In this document: in pieces, positions 1-11,269 of the stretch
How positions within the stretch are numbered: the stretch's first letter is position 1
How the letters are laid out: each line of letters starts with the position of its first letter
Assembly (NCBI RefSeq): GCF_019331775.1
Contig: NZ_JAHBBD010000017.1
Span: 1 to 63,430, forward strand
Length of the DNA: 63,430 bases
Reading direction: 5' to 3'
Origin: Bifidobacterium phasiani
Lineage (GTDB): Bacteria > Actinomycetota > Actinomycetes > Actinomycetales > Bifidobacteriaceae
Position numbers and translations under genes: made by a program
Notes under the pieces: model-generated
What the model was told of the DNA's origin: nothing
The model's database searches: none
What the model saw: only the letters and a program-made list of their open reading frames with translations

Positions 1-50
1 GTCGCCGACGCCACGGCCACCTTGCCGTTCTGGCGGTCAAGCACCAACAT
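1..50 (-). CDS. Unidentified small gene, 5' end only (cut by window edge)
   Basis: The reverse complement shows an ATG at 50-48 preceded by a strong GGAGGT Shine-Dalgarno. The reading frame MLVLDRQNGKVAVASA stays open to the window edge. The stop codon of the upstream regulator and this ATG overlap as TGATG, which indicates translational coupling and one transcript. Sixteen residues are too few to assign a family. The gene probably belongs to the same small regulatory or mobile unit as the regulator. Confidence 0.55.
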   Translation of the reverse strand, partial: MLVLDRQNGKVAVASA

Positions 51-280
51 CACACCACCTCCAGTGGTTCACGGCCGAGCAGCACGTCCGTGGACACGCC
101 GAACAGGTCGGCCAGCTTGGCGATCTCGTCCGCGCTGAAACGGATATCACCCTTGAGCTTGTCGGAGAACGACGCACTGGAGATTCCCAGCTTCCGAGCT
201 GCGTCTATTTGTCGTAATCCTCTTAGCGTTAGTAAGACCTTGATTCGACTAAAAGAATTAGTTTCAAACTTAACACTCAT
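50..280 (-). CDS. Small Cro/C1-type helix-turn-helix regulator
   Basis: This is a 76-residue single-domain DNA-binding protein. The HTH core spans roughly residues 10-60, with the recognition region around GISSASFSDKLKG, followed by the EIAKLADLFGVS helix typical of XRE/lambda-repressor proteins. I chose the ATG at 280 because the next upstream ATG (298) adds six residues of no family similarity and lies in the likely promoter. An inverted repeat GTTTCAAAC/GTTTGAAAC straddles this start and could be its own operator. It is divergent from, and alignable without gaps to, the regulator at 371-616, so the pair resembles a phage- or plasmid-type repressor/antirepressor switch. The local sequence is much more AT-rich than the rest of the window. 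The DNA target is not known. Confidence 0.8.
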   Translation of the reverse strand: MSVKFETNSFSRIKVLLTLRGLRQIDAARKLGISSASFSDKLKGDIRFSADEIAKLADLFGVSTDVLLGREPLEVV

Positions 281-289
281 GTTTGAAAC
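261..289. promoter_or_regulatory. Inverted repeat at regulator start, candidate operator
   Basis: GTTTCAAAC (261-269) and GTTTGAAAC (281-289) are perfect inverted copies on either side of the ATG at 280-278. On the minus strand a possible -10 (GATACT, 296-291) and -35 (TTGCAA, 317-312) lie just upstream, so a protein bound here would cover the transcription start. The same 9-mer recurs at 656-664 next to the tRNA-fMet gene. The operator role is an inference. Confidence 0.5.
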
Positions 290-370
290 AAGTATCATGA
301 ACTAGTCTGTTTTGCAAATCGTGAGCGTTTCTTTTGATGAATTATTTAGTTATATGCTAATCTGTGAAGT

Positions 371-616
371 ATGGAAAGAACTCAACTACAGTCAACGGTA
401 ACCAAAAACATGAGAGTTGCATTGGCCGCTAACGGACTTCAGCAAAAAGATTTAGCCAATGCGCTTGGTATCACCAGTGCGAGCATGTCGGCCAAGTTCA
501 CTGGCCGGACCATGTGGAATCTTGTGGATATAGAAAAAGCCTCGGGCTTCTTTCATGTGAAGCCCGAGGCGTTGGTAGCGGGGCATGGATTTGAACCATG
601 GACCTCTGGGTTATGA
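371..616 (+). CDS. Small Cro/C1-type HTH regulator whose 3' end overlaps the tRNA-fMet terminator and gene
   Basis: This 81-residue protein is homologous to the divergent regulator at 50-280. The HTH is around residues 24-45 (QQKDLANALGITSASMSAKF) and the following helix is DIEKASGFFHVKPEAL. The alignment to the neighbour continues ungapped to about residue 71. The codons for ASGFFHVKPEA are therefore genuine protein sequence, although the same bases form the 12-bp stem of the terminator of the opposite-strand tRNA. The last ten or so residues are antisense tRNA, and the stop codon at 614-616 overlaps the tRNA anticodon. No Shine-Dalgarno is visible; a TATGCTAAT element at 353-361 could be the -10. 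The composition is AT-rich compared with the core genome. It may be a remnant whose native tail was replaced by the tRNA region. Confidence 0.7.
   Translation: MERTQLQSTVTKNMRVALAANGLQQKDLANALGITSASMSAKFTGRTMWNLVDIEKASGFFHVKPEALVAGHGFEPWTSGL
534..570 (-). terminator. Intrinsic terminator of tRNA-fMet
   Basis: A perfect 12-bp stem (539-550 with 559-570, arm GCCTCGGGCTTC) has an 8-nt loop and is followed on the minus strand by TTTTT (538-534). It lies 2 nt past the encoded CCA. It is also in-frame coding sequence of the opposite-strand regulator. Confidence 0.85.
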
Positions 617-649
617 GCCCAGCGAGCTACCGAGCTGCTCCACCCCGCG
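573..649 (-). tRNA. Initiator tRNA-fMet (CAT)
   Basis: The 77-nt cloverleaf includes an encoded CCA. The acceptor arm starts CGCGGGG and pairs imperfectly at position 1 (C1:U72), the initiator hallmark that prevents elongation use. The anticodon stem carries the three consecutive G:C pairs (GGG-CTCATAA-CCC) that direct the tRNA to the ribosomal P site. The D arm is GGAGCAGCTCGGTAGCTC and the T loop is TTCAAAT. It is transcribed leftward, divergent from metA. Confidence 0.97.
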
Positions 650-652
650 TCG

Positions 653-702
653 GCTGTTTCAAACAGCTCTCCATAGCTTAAGAGGAGTTTCCCAAAAGTC
701 AA
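653..702 (-). promoter_or_regulatory. tRNA-fMet promoter and leader palindrome
   Basis: On the minus strand TTGACT (702-697) and TAAGCT (680-675) are separated by 16 nt and would start transcription about 20 nt before the tRNA. The leader contains the perfect palindrome GCTGTTTCAAACAGC (653-667), whose core matches the repeats next to the HTH gene at 261-289. It could be a regulator site or a leader hairpin. Confidence 0.6.
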
Positions 703-754
703 ATCGGCGTGTCGCTCCGGTGGGCCGCCGTCGGCCGCCCCGGCGGCGGTTTGC

Positions 755-760
755 CATAAT
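755..760 (+). promoter_or_regulatory. -10 element of leaderless metA
   Basis: CATAAT is followed by 7 nt and then the ATG at 768. No Shine-Dalgarno is present. Confidence 0.5.
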
Positions 761-767
761 GGGTGTC

Positions 768-1802
768 ATGCCTATCAAGATCCCCAGCGGCCTGCCGGCC
801 AGAGACATACTCGATTCCGAACGCATCTTCGCGTTGGAGAAGCCCGAGGCGGAGCGCCAGCGCGTGCGCCCGCTCCGGCTGGTGATCCTGAACCTCATGC
901 CCAAGAAGATCGAGACGGAGACGCAGCTGCTCCGCCTGATCTCGAAGTCGCCCCTGCAGGTCGAGATCGACTTCATGACGACCTCGACGCACGAGTCCAC
1001 GCACGTCAGCGCCGACCATCTGGTCAAGTTCTACGAGACCCTCGACGCGTTCCGCGACAACTACTACGACGGCTTCGTGGTGACCGGCGCGCCCGTGGAG
1101 CACCTGGCCTTCGAGCAGGTGGACTACTGGGACGAGTTCCGGGCGATCCTCGACTGGGCCGGCTCGCACGTGTTCTCGACCATGTACCTGTGCTGGGGCG
1201 CGATGGCCGCGCTGCACGACCGGTACGGCGTGCGCAAGGTCGACCTGCCGGAGAAGCTGTTCGGCGTGTTCCCGCAGTACCTGCAGGACGAGTACTGCTT
1301 CCTGACCAACGGCTTCGACGAGATCGCCCTGCAGCCCCATTCCAGGATCGCCGGCGTCGACGAGGCGGACGTCGCGGCCAACCCCGACCTCCAGGTGCTC
1401 ACCTGGGGGCCGCGGTCCGGTCCGGGGCTCATCGCCACGCGCGACTTCTCCGAGGTGTTCGCGCTGGGCCATTGGGAGTACGGCAAGTACACGCTCGCCG
1501 AGGAGTACGAGCGCGACATGGGCCGGGGCCTGACGAACGTGCCGTTCCCGTGCAACTACTTCCCGCACGACGACCCGTCGCTGGAGCCGCTGTTCTCGTG
1601 GCGGGCCCACGCGAACCTGCTGTGGCGCAACTGGCTGAACTGGGTGTACCAGACCACGCCGTACGACCTGACCGAGGTGCCGCGGCTGCGCGCCGAGAAG
1701 CGGCTGGGCACCGACCGCTCGATCCGGCACGAGCCCGGTTCGCCGCGCCGCGACGGGTTCGGGCCGTTCCTGCGCGACGGGTACGGCGTGATCCCCGCCT
1801 GA
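768..1802 (+). CDS. metA: Homoserine O-acyltransferase (MetA family), predicted acetyl-CoA user
   Basis: MetA acylates the hydroxyl of L-homoserine, the first committed step to methionine, in the cytoplasm. The protein has 344 residues, and the start MPIKIPSGLP matches the family start; the open frame extends upstream only through tRNA antisense. The catalytic triad residues fall on canonical numbers: Cys142 (in YLCWGAMAAL), His235 and Glu237 (in GHWEY). The PKKIETE motif is at 45-51. Position 111 is Glu (VTGAPVEHL). In characterised MetA enzymes Glu111 goes with acetyl-CoA and Gly111 with succinyl-CoA, so this enzyme probably makes O-acetylhomoserine despite the common label homoserine O-succinyltransferase. 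The gene is monocistronic and probably leaderless. Confidence 0.95.
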   Translation: MPIKIPSGLPARDILDSERIFALEKPEAERQRVRPLRLVILNLMPKKIETETQLLRLISKSPLQVEIDFMTTSTHESTHVSADHLVKFYETLDAFRDNYYDGFVVTGAPVEHLAFEQVDYWDEFRAILDWAGSHVFSTMYLCWGAMAALHDRYGVRKVDLPEKLFGVFPQYLQDEYCFLTNGFDEIALQPHSRIAGVDEADVAANPDLQVLTWGPRSGPGLIATRDFSEVFALGHWEYGKYTLAEEYERDMGRGLTNVPFPCNYFPHDDPSLEPLFSWRAHANLLWRNWLNWVYQTTPYDLTEVPRLRAEKRLGTDRSIRHEPGSPRRDGFGPFLRDGYGVIPA

Positions 1803-2272
1803 CCTCCGCTCCCGCCGGCCTGCCCACTATGTGAGATGCCGTGTTACGGCGCCGTGTCCTGCGCGCCGCGCCGGCGGCCCCGCCCGCGCCCCGCTCCGTC
1901 CGGTCGCCGGACCCGGGCCGGCGACCGGCCGCGCGTCTCGGTGTGTCGCGCGTCATGGGGCCGTCGGGGGCGTCGTGGCGCGCCCGGACGGGCGGCGCGA
2001 CGCGGGCCTCCACACGTTGAGCCGTGCGGTTTATCGAGCTATTGTTAGATAACCTGGGCCCGGCCGACGCGACGAGGGGTCGGTCATACCGGCATGTCCA
2101 CGACGGTGGTAGGATGCGTATCCAGCCATTCGGTTGCCCCATGCTCCCCGCCGCGTGCGCCCCGCCATGTCCGCAGGGCCGCAGACGAGGTGCGGGCCGG
2201 TAACCGAAACGTCACATTCGCGCATGCTGGTGGGCTAAACTGACAGCATCAAGCGAAGCAGGAGGTGTGAAT
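1803..2272. other. Intergenic region between metA and the atp operon
   Basis: No convincing gene is seen; the open frames here are short, unsupported and skewed in composition. A small AT-rich stem (GGTTTATC at 2028-2035, GATAACC at 2048-2054) lies mid-way. A TAGGAT element at 2110-2115 could be a promoter. The proximal atp promoter lies at the right end. Confidence 0.5.
2236..2265 (+). promoter_or_regulatory. Proximal atp operon promoter and ribosome binding site
   Basis: TAAACT (2236-2241) is a plausible -10. The AGGAGG at 2260-2265 sits 7 nt before the ATG at 2273 and excludes the in-frame GTG at 2267, which would be only 1 nt away. Confidence 0.5.
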
Positions 2273-3392
<1,120 letters not shown>

Positions 3393-3443
3393 TCCGTCCC
3401 GGATCATCCGTGACCCTCATCACGCATCGGAAAGGAGAAGTCC

Positions 3444-3974
3444 ATGAAGCCACTTGCTGAAGGCGGGATCGACCTGTTCCTGCCCGAGACGTATGACATC
3501 GTGTGGTCATTGGTCATTCTCGTCGTCATCGCGGCGGTGTTCTACAAGGTGGTGCTGCCCCGGTTCCAGAAGGTGTTCGACGAGCGTTCCGCCAGGATCG
3601 AGGGCGGCATCGCCAAGGCCGAGCAGGCGCGGAAGGAAGCGGACGAGGCGAAGCGCAAGTATGAGGAGCGGCTGAGCACGGCCCGCGTCGAGGCGTCCAA
3701 GATCCGCGACGACGCCCGTGCCGAGGCGTCGCACATCATCGCCGACGCCCGGTCCCGCGCCGAAACCGATGCGGCGCAGATCACCGCCAACGCGCAGCGT
3801 TCGATCGAATCGCAGCAGCAGCAGGCCCTGGTGAGCCTGAAGGGCGAGGTCGGCACGCTGGCGACCGCGCTCGCCGGCAAGATCCTGGGCGCCAAGCTCG
3901 AGGACGGCGCCGTGCAGGCCTCGATGATCGACCAGATGATCGCCGACATGGACGGCGACGGCGACGGGAAGTGA
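3444..3974 (+). CDS. atpF: ATP synthase Fo subunit b
   Basis: Subunit b is the peripheral stalk that holds F1 against Fo. The protein has 176 residues: one N-terminal membrane helix at about 18-40, then a long charged, alanine-rich coiled coil (45-150, EARKEADEAKRKYEE-like), and an acidic tail. A GGAAAGGAG ribosome binding site precedes the ATG. The length is ordinary for actinobacteria and it is not fused to delta, unlike in mycobacteria. Confidence 0.96.
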   Translation: MKPLAEGGIDLFLPETYDIVWSLVILVVIAAVFYKVVLPRFQKVFDERSARIEGGIAKAEQARKEADEAKRKYEERLSTARVEASKIRDDARAEASHIIADARSRAETDAAQITANAQRSIESQQQQALVSLKGEVGTLATALAGKILGAKLEDGAVQASMIDQMIADMDGDGDGK

Positions 3975-4020
3975 CCGACAGTGCCCCGTTCACACGAGGC
4001 CAAGGAAAGGGAGGTGACCA

Positions 4021-4842
4021 ATGCGAGGAGAGGCATCGCGCATCGCTGACCGCGTGTCGCGCGACTCGATGGCCCCCAGGCTGCGGGACACCCGCGAGGA
4101 GGCCTGGCGCATCGGCAACGAGCTGTTCTCGGTGACCAACGTGCTCGACAACAACATCCGGCTCGAGCGCGCCCTCACCGATCCCTCGCGCCCGGTCGAG
4201 GACAAGGTCGCCCTGCTCGACAGGCTCATCGGCGGCCAGTCCCATGAGATGACGATGGAGATCCTCACCGACCTGGTGGGGCGCAAGTGGAGCCGCGTCT
4301 CCGACATCGCCAACGCCGTCGAGGACTTCGGCGTGGACGGCATGATGTACTACGCGGACGCCACCGACGCCACGCTGCAGGTGTCGATCGAGCTGGCGGA
4401 GCTGCACTCCGCCCTGCTCAACCTGCCCGTCGTGCGCTCGGGCCTGGGCGACCCCAAGGTCCCGTCGCAGGCGCGCGTCGAGCTGGCCCGCCGGCTGCTC
4501 GAGGGCCGGGGCCTGAACAAGGTCACCTACCGCCTGGCCGAGCACGCGGCGTGCAACCCGCGCAACCGCAGGTACCTGACGACCATCCAGTGGCTGATCA
4601 ACAAGTTCTCGCGCCACATGGGCGAGTCGATGGTCACCGTGACCACGGCCGCCCCGCTGACGCAGGAGCAGATCGAGAAGCTCATCGCGCTCTACACCAG
4701 GAAGCTCGGCCGCCCGGTGCACATCAACTCCGTGGTCGATCCGTCGGTCATCGGCGGCATGCGCATCCAGCACGGCGACGAGGTCACCGACAACACGGTG
4801 GTCGCGCAGCTGCAGCAGCTGCAGCGGCTCGTGCAGGCCTGA
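4021..4842 (+). CDS. atpH: ATP synthase F1 subunit delta
   Basis: Subunit delta joins the b stalk to the top of F1. At 273 residues it is long compared with about 177 in E. coli, as is common in bifidobacteria, because of an N-terminal extension before the OSCP-like core. The conserved C-terminal region VHINSVVDPSVIGGMRIQ is clear. GGGAGGTGA precedes the ATG. It lies 46 nt after atpF and 47 nt before atpA. Confidence 0.94.
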   Translation: MRGEASRIADRVSRDSMAPRLRDTREEAWRIGNELFSVTNVLDNNIRLERALTDPSRPVEDKVALLDRLIGGQSHEMTMEILTDLVGRKWSRVSDIANAVEDFGVDGMMYYADATDATLQVSIELAELHSALLNLPVVRSGLGDPKVPSQARVELARRLLEGRGLNKVTYRLAEHAACNPRNRRYLTTIQWLINKFSRHMGESMVTVTTAAPLTQEQIEKLIALYTRKLGRPVHINSVVDPSVIGGMRIQHGDEVTDNTVVAQLQQLQRLVQA

Positions 4843-4889
4843 GCCCACCACAGACTTACCAGTCATCAACAAACCAATAAGGAGTGATC

Positions 4890-6566
<1,677 letters not shown>

Positions 6567-6568
6567 GC

Positions 6569-7486
6569 ATGGGATCGCAGCTCGCATTCAAGTCAAGGAT
6601 TGCCTCCACCGCGTCGCTGGAGAAGATCTTCAACGCGCAGGAGATGATCGCGTCTTCGCACATCGCCAGGGCCCGCAAGGTCGCGATGGATTCGAAGCCG
6701 TACGCTGATGCGATCTTCGATGCCGTGCAGGCGGTCGTCGCCCACGCCCATATCACGCATCCGATCGTGCGCAAGGAGGAGAACAACCCCCGGGTCGCCG
6801 TCCTTGCGCTCACGTCGGACCGCGGCATGGCCGGCGCGTACACGTCCTCGATCATCCGCGAGACCGAGTCGCTGCTCGCCCGGCTCGACGCCGCGGGCAG
6901 GCGGCCCGAGCTCTACGTGTACGGGCGCCGCGGGGTGACGTACTACAAGTACCGCAACCGCGACGTCGCGCGGACGTGGGAGGGCGACACCGACAAGCCC
7001 GGCGTCGAGATCGCCGACGCCATCTCGAACGCGCTGATGGACGCCTACATGAAGCCGGCGGACGAAGGCGGCGTCTCGGAGCTGTACATCGTCTACACCG
7101 AGTTCATCAACATGGTCGTGCAGAAGGTGCGCGTGCTGCGCATGCTGCCGGTGGAGCTGGTCCCGGGCGAGACGGCCGTGGGCGGCGACCCGGGCGCGTC
7201 CGTGCAGGACGTCTCGCCGCTGTACATGTTCGAGCCGAGCCTGCAGGAGGTGCTCGACGTCGTCCTGCCGAAGTACATCCGCTCGCGCATCCACGAGTGC
7301 CTGCTCGAGGCGGCCGCCTCGGAGACCGCGAGCCGGCAGAACGCGATGCACACCGCCACCGACAACGCACGCAAGCTGATCGAGGACCTGACCCGCAAGC
7401 TCAACGCCTCGCGACAGGCCTCGATCACCCAGGAACTCACCGAAATCATCGGCAGCGCCGATGCGCTGAACACAGAGGAAGAGTAG
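6569..7486 (+). CDS. atpG: ATP synthase F1 subunit gamma
   Basis: Gamma is the central rotating shaft. The protein has 305 residues, with the N-terminal (MGSQLAFKSRIAST...) and C-terminal (ASETASRQNAMHTATDNA) helices that form the antiparallel coiled coil inside the hexamer. The start lies 2 nt past the atpA stop and uses a GAGAAGAAG Shine-Dalgarno inside the end of atpA, so translation is coupled. Confidence 0.96.
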   Translation: MGSQLAFKSRIASTASLEKIFNAQEMIASSHIARARKVAMDSKPYADAIFDAVQAVVAHAHITHPIVRKEENNPRVAVLALTSDRGMAGAYTSSIIRETESLLARLDAAGRRPELYVYGRRGVTYYKYRNRDVARTWEGDTDKPGVEIADAISNALMDAYMKPADEGGVSELYIVYTEFINMVVQKVRVLRMLPVELVPGETAVGGDPGASVQDVSPLYMFEPSLQEVLDVVLPKYIRSRIHECLLEAAASETASRQNAMHTATDNARKLIEDLTRKLNASRQASITQELTEIIGSADALNTEEE

Positions 7487-8982
<1,496 letters not shown>

Positions 8983-8983
<1 letters not shown>

Positions 8984-9294
8984 TGGCTGATTCGATCATG
9001 CAGGTGAACATCGTGGCCGCCGACCACCCCGTGTGGGCAGGGCAGGCGAAGTCCGTCGTCATCCCCGCGTATGAGGGCGCGATGGGCATTCTGCCCGATC
9101 ACCAGCCGGTCCTTACGCTGTTCCAGGAGGGCATCGTCACCGTGGTCGACCCGGCGGGCGAGCGCCACGAGTTCGAGGTGAGCGACGGCTTCATCTCCTT
9201 CGACTCGAACAGGCTCACCGTCGCGGTCGAGCGCGGACGCGACGTCAGGCGGCGCGTCGCCGCCGACCAGGAGGACGACGGGGCCTCGGCCTGA
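8983..9294 (+). CDS. atpC: ATP synthase F1 subunit epsilon
   Basis: Epsilon binds gamma and the c-ring and modulates ATP hydrolysis. The 103-residue protein has the N-terminal beta-sandwich (MQVNIVAADHPVWAGQAKSV, GAMGILPDHQPVLT). The C-terminal helical part is short, so strong ATPase inhibition through an extended C-terminal helix is unlikely. The ATG overlaps the atpD stop (TGATG). The open frame extends upstream only inside atpD. Confidence 0.95.
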
Positions 9295-9321
9295 GACCCC
9301 GCCACCCGTCGCGATCACGGC

Positions 9322-9358
9322 AACCGCACGTCCCGGGGCATCGGGGCGTGCGGTTTTT
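9322..9358 (+). terminator. atp operon terminator
   Basis: AACCGCACG (9322-9330) pairs with CGTGCGGTT (9347-9355) and runs into TTTTT (9354-9358), 28 nt after atpC. Confidence 0.88.
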
Positions 9359-9380
9359 CCATAGGCGGACGGCGGTGGGT

Positions 9381-9386
9381 TATAGT
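9381..9386 (+). promoter_or_regulatory. -10 element of leaderless nucS
   Basis: TATAGT lies 8 nt before the GTG at 9395, with no Shine-Dalgarno. Confidence 0.55.
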
Positions 9387-9394
9387 GGTGGGTT

Positions 9395-10123
9395 GTGCGA
9401 ATCATAGTTGCCGATTGCTCCGCCGAATACTCCGGCCGTCTCAACGCCTCGCTGCCGCCGGCCCGGCGCGTGCTGCTCATCAAGGCCGACAACAGCGTGC
9501 TCATCTTCTCCGAGCTGGGCTCGTACAAGCCGCTGAACTGGATGGCGGCGCCGTGCACGATCCGCGAGATCGACCCGGCGGACGCCGGCGCGGACGACGC
9601 CGGGGGGTCGGACGAGGGTGCGGACGGCGAGCCGCCGTGCATGGTGCTGCGCGTGAGCGCCGACAAGTCGAGCGACATCCTGGAGGTGACGATCCGGCGC
9701 ATCTACAGCGACGAGACCTACGACCTGGGCGAGGACCCCGGCCTGGTCAAGGACGGCGTGGAGGACCACCTGCAGCGCTATCTCGCCGAGCAGATCGAGC
9801 GCATCGGCGAGGGCGCCAAGCTCGTGCGCCGCGAGTACCCGACCGCCATCGGCCCGGTGGACATCATGGCCGTCGACGCCGACGGCACGCATGTGGCCAT
9901 CGAGATCAAGCGCCACGGCGGCATCGACGGCGTCGAGCAGCTGACCCGCTACTGCGAGCTGCTCAACCGCGACCCGCTGCTGGCCCCGGTGCGCGGCATC
10001 TTCGCCGCGCAGACGATCACGCCGCAGGCCCGCGTGCTGGCGCAGGACCGCGGCTTCGAATGCCTGCTGCTCGACTACGACGAGATGAAGGGCGCCGAAT
10101 CCGACGAGCTGCGGCTGTTCTGA
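9395..10123 (+). CDS. nucS: Endonuclease NucS (EndoMS), non-canonical mismatch repair
   Basis: NucS cuts both strands at certain mismatches (mainly G:T, G:G, T:T) and replaces MutS/MutL in most actinobacteria. The protein has 242 residues: an N-terminal DNA-binding/dimerisation half and a C-terminal RecB-like nuclease with Asp156 (GPVDIM), Glu170 and Lys172 (AIEIKRHGG). The C terminus ends in LRLF, the conserved sliding-clamp-binding tail. The start is a GTG giving MRIIVADCSA, supported by the adjacent -10 and family N terminus. An acidic Ala/Asp/Gly stretch at about 61-80 looks like a lineage-specific loop. Adjacency to atpC is a conserved actinobacterial arrangement. Confidence 0.94.
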   Translation: MRIIVADCSAEYSGRLNASLPPARRVLLIKADNSVLIFSELGSYKPLNWMAAPCTIREIDPADAGADDAGGSDEGADGEPPCMVLRVSADKSSDILEVTIRRIYSDETYDLGEDPGLVKDGVEDHLQRYLAEQIERIGEGAKLVRREYPTAIGPVDIMAVDADGTHVAIEIKRHGGIDGVEQLTRYCELLNRDPLLAPVRGIFAAQTITPQARVLAQDRGFECLLLDYDEMKGAESDELRLF

Positions 10124-10163
10124 GCGCGGCGCCGCGGCGCGGATAATATAACGGCCATATACG

Positions 10164-10207
10164 CGACAGGGGCGGCCGTCCGGAGAATCGGACGGCCGCC
10201 CCTGTCG
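10164..10207. terminator. Shared hairpin between convergent nucS and FKBP gene
   Basis: A perfect 19-bp stem (10164-10182 with 10189-10207) encloses the loop GAGAAT. No U-tract follows on either strand. Its position between two convergent genes fits a bidirectional terminator or transcription barrier. Confidence 0.7.
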
Positions 10208-10262
10208 TCGGTGCGGGCCCATGCCCGTGCGCGGCCCGCGCGGGCGGACCCGTTCGGCGGCG

Positions 10263-11189
10263 TCAGTACGCCGCGAGGATGTCGACGACGAACACGAGCG
10301 TCGCGTCGCCCGGGATCGTGTCGCCCGAACCGGACGAGCCGTAGCCCTTGTCCGGGGGGACGACCAGCAGCACCTGCGAGCCGACGGTCTGGCCGGCCAG
10401 ACCCTCCTGCCAGCCGGCGATGACGTCGGACAGCGCGAAGTCGGACGGCTCGCCGCGGTCCCACGAGGAGTCGAACTGCGTGCCGTCGAGCAGCCAGCCG
10501 GTGTAGTGGGCGCGCACCGTGTCGTCGGACTCGACGACCGCGCCGTCGCCCTTGATCAGCGGCTGGACCACGAGCTCGTCCACGTCGCCCTGGCCGTTCA
10601 TGTCGATCGAGGGCTTGCCGTCCTCGTCGAGCGTGACGATCGGCAGGTCGGCCGGGACGTCGGCGACGGGCTCGCCGGTGGCGCGCGTGTAGTCCTGCGA
10701 CTTGGAGACCAGCGTCAGCGCCATGATGTACGAGGCGTCGCTGTCGTTCACGCCGACGGCGAAGGTCGCGTTGATCCGCTGCCGGGCGATGAGCTCGTAC
10801 AGCGCGGAGGAGTCGATGTTGTCCTGCGTGACGAGGATCGAGCAGTCGGGGGTGTCGTCCTCCCAGGTGCTCAGCATCTCGGAGCCGTCCTGCGTGTTGA
10901 CGGCGACGTACTGGGCGCACACGCGGTCGCCGATCTCGACCGCGTCGCCGTTGCCCTTCTGCAGGATCGCGTAGGCGCCGTCCTCGACGGTCATCGGGGC
11001 GTGGAAGGAGATCGTCGGCTTCTCGCCGGGCTCGCCCTCGGCGGTCAGGCCGGGGATCTGGTTGACGTCGTCGAGCTTGGAGTCGGAGGCGTTCGAGTCG
11101 CCGCAGGCGGCCAGGCCGCAGCACAGGGCGAGGGAACAGCATGCGGCGATCACCCTCGCCGCGAACGGGTGGTTCGTCATGGTACGCAT
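10263..11189 (-). CDS. Exported FKBP-type peptidyl-prolyl isomerase lipoprotein
   Basis: This is a predicted extracytoplasmic folding catalyst of 308 residues anchored by a lipid. The N terminus has a basic start, a hydrophobic stretch and the lipobox LAAC with Cys29. The C-terminal FKBP domain (about 215-308) shows VRAHYTGWLLDGTQFDSSW, IAGWQEGLAGQ and the VPPDKGYGSSGSG flap. The first half (about 60-200) looks like a second, diverged FKBP-like domain (ILQKGNGDAVEIGDRVCAQY). The ATG at 11189 is preferred over the GTG at 11195 because TACGCT lies 7 nt before it, as in other leaderless genes here. It is divergent from the 11270 gene. Confidence 0.88.
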   Translation of the reverse strand: MRTMTNHPFAARVIAACCSLALCCGLAACGDSNASDSKLDDVNQIPGLTAEGEPGEKPTISFHAPMTVEDGAYAILQKGNGDAVEIGDRVCAQYVAVNTQDGSEMLSTWEDDTPDCSILVTQDNIDSSALYELIARQRINATFAVGVNDSDASYIMALTLVSKSQDYTRATGEPVADVPADLPIVTLDEDGKPSIDMNGQGDVDELVVQPLIKGDGAVVESDDTVRAHYTGWLLDGTQFDSSWDRGEPSDFALSDVIAGWQEGLAGQTVGSQVLLVVPPDKGYGSSGSGDTIPGDATLVFVVDILAAY

Positions 11190-11196
11190 GCGCACC

Positions 11197-11202
11197 AGCG
11201 TA
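11197..11202 (-). promoter_or_regulatory. -10 element of leaderless FKBP gene
   Basis: TACGCT on the minus strand lies 7 nt before the ATG at 11189. Confidence 0.5.
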
Positions 11203-11253
11203 GCGCCCGACCCTGATTTTCGGCAGGCTGATGCGAGGCCAAGGGCGAGACTG

Positions 11254-11259
11254 TAGAAT
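11254..11259 (+). promoter_or_regulatory. -10 element of the 11270 gene
   Basis: TAGAAT lies 10 nt before the ATG at 11270. The transcript would have a leader of only about 3 nt. Confidence 0.45.
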
Positions 11260-11269
11260 GTCAGGTGCT

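Noticed and set aside
585..767. N-terminal extension of metA by 61 codons
   Set aside because: These codons are antisense tRNA-fMet and its promoter; MetA homology and numbering of the catalytic residues begin at the ATG at 768.
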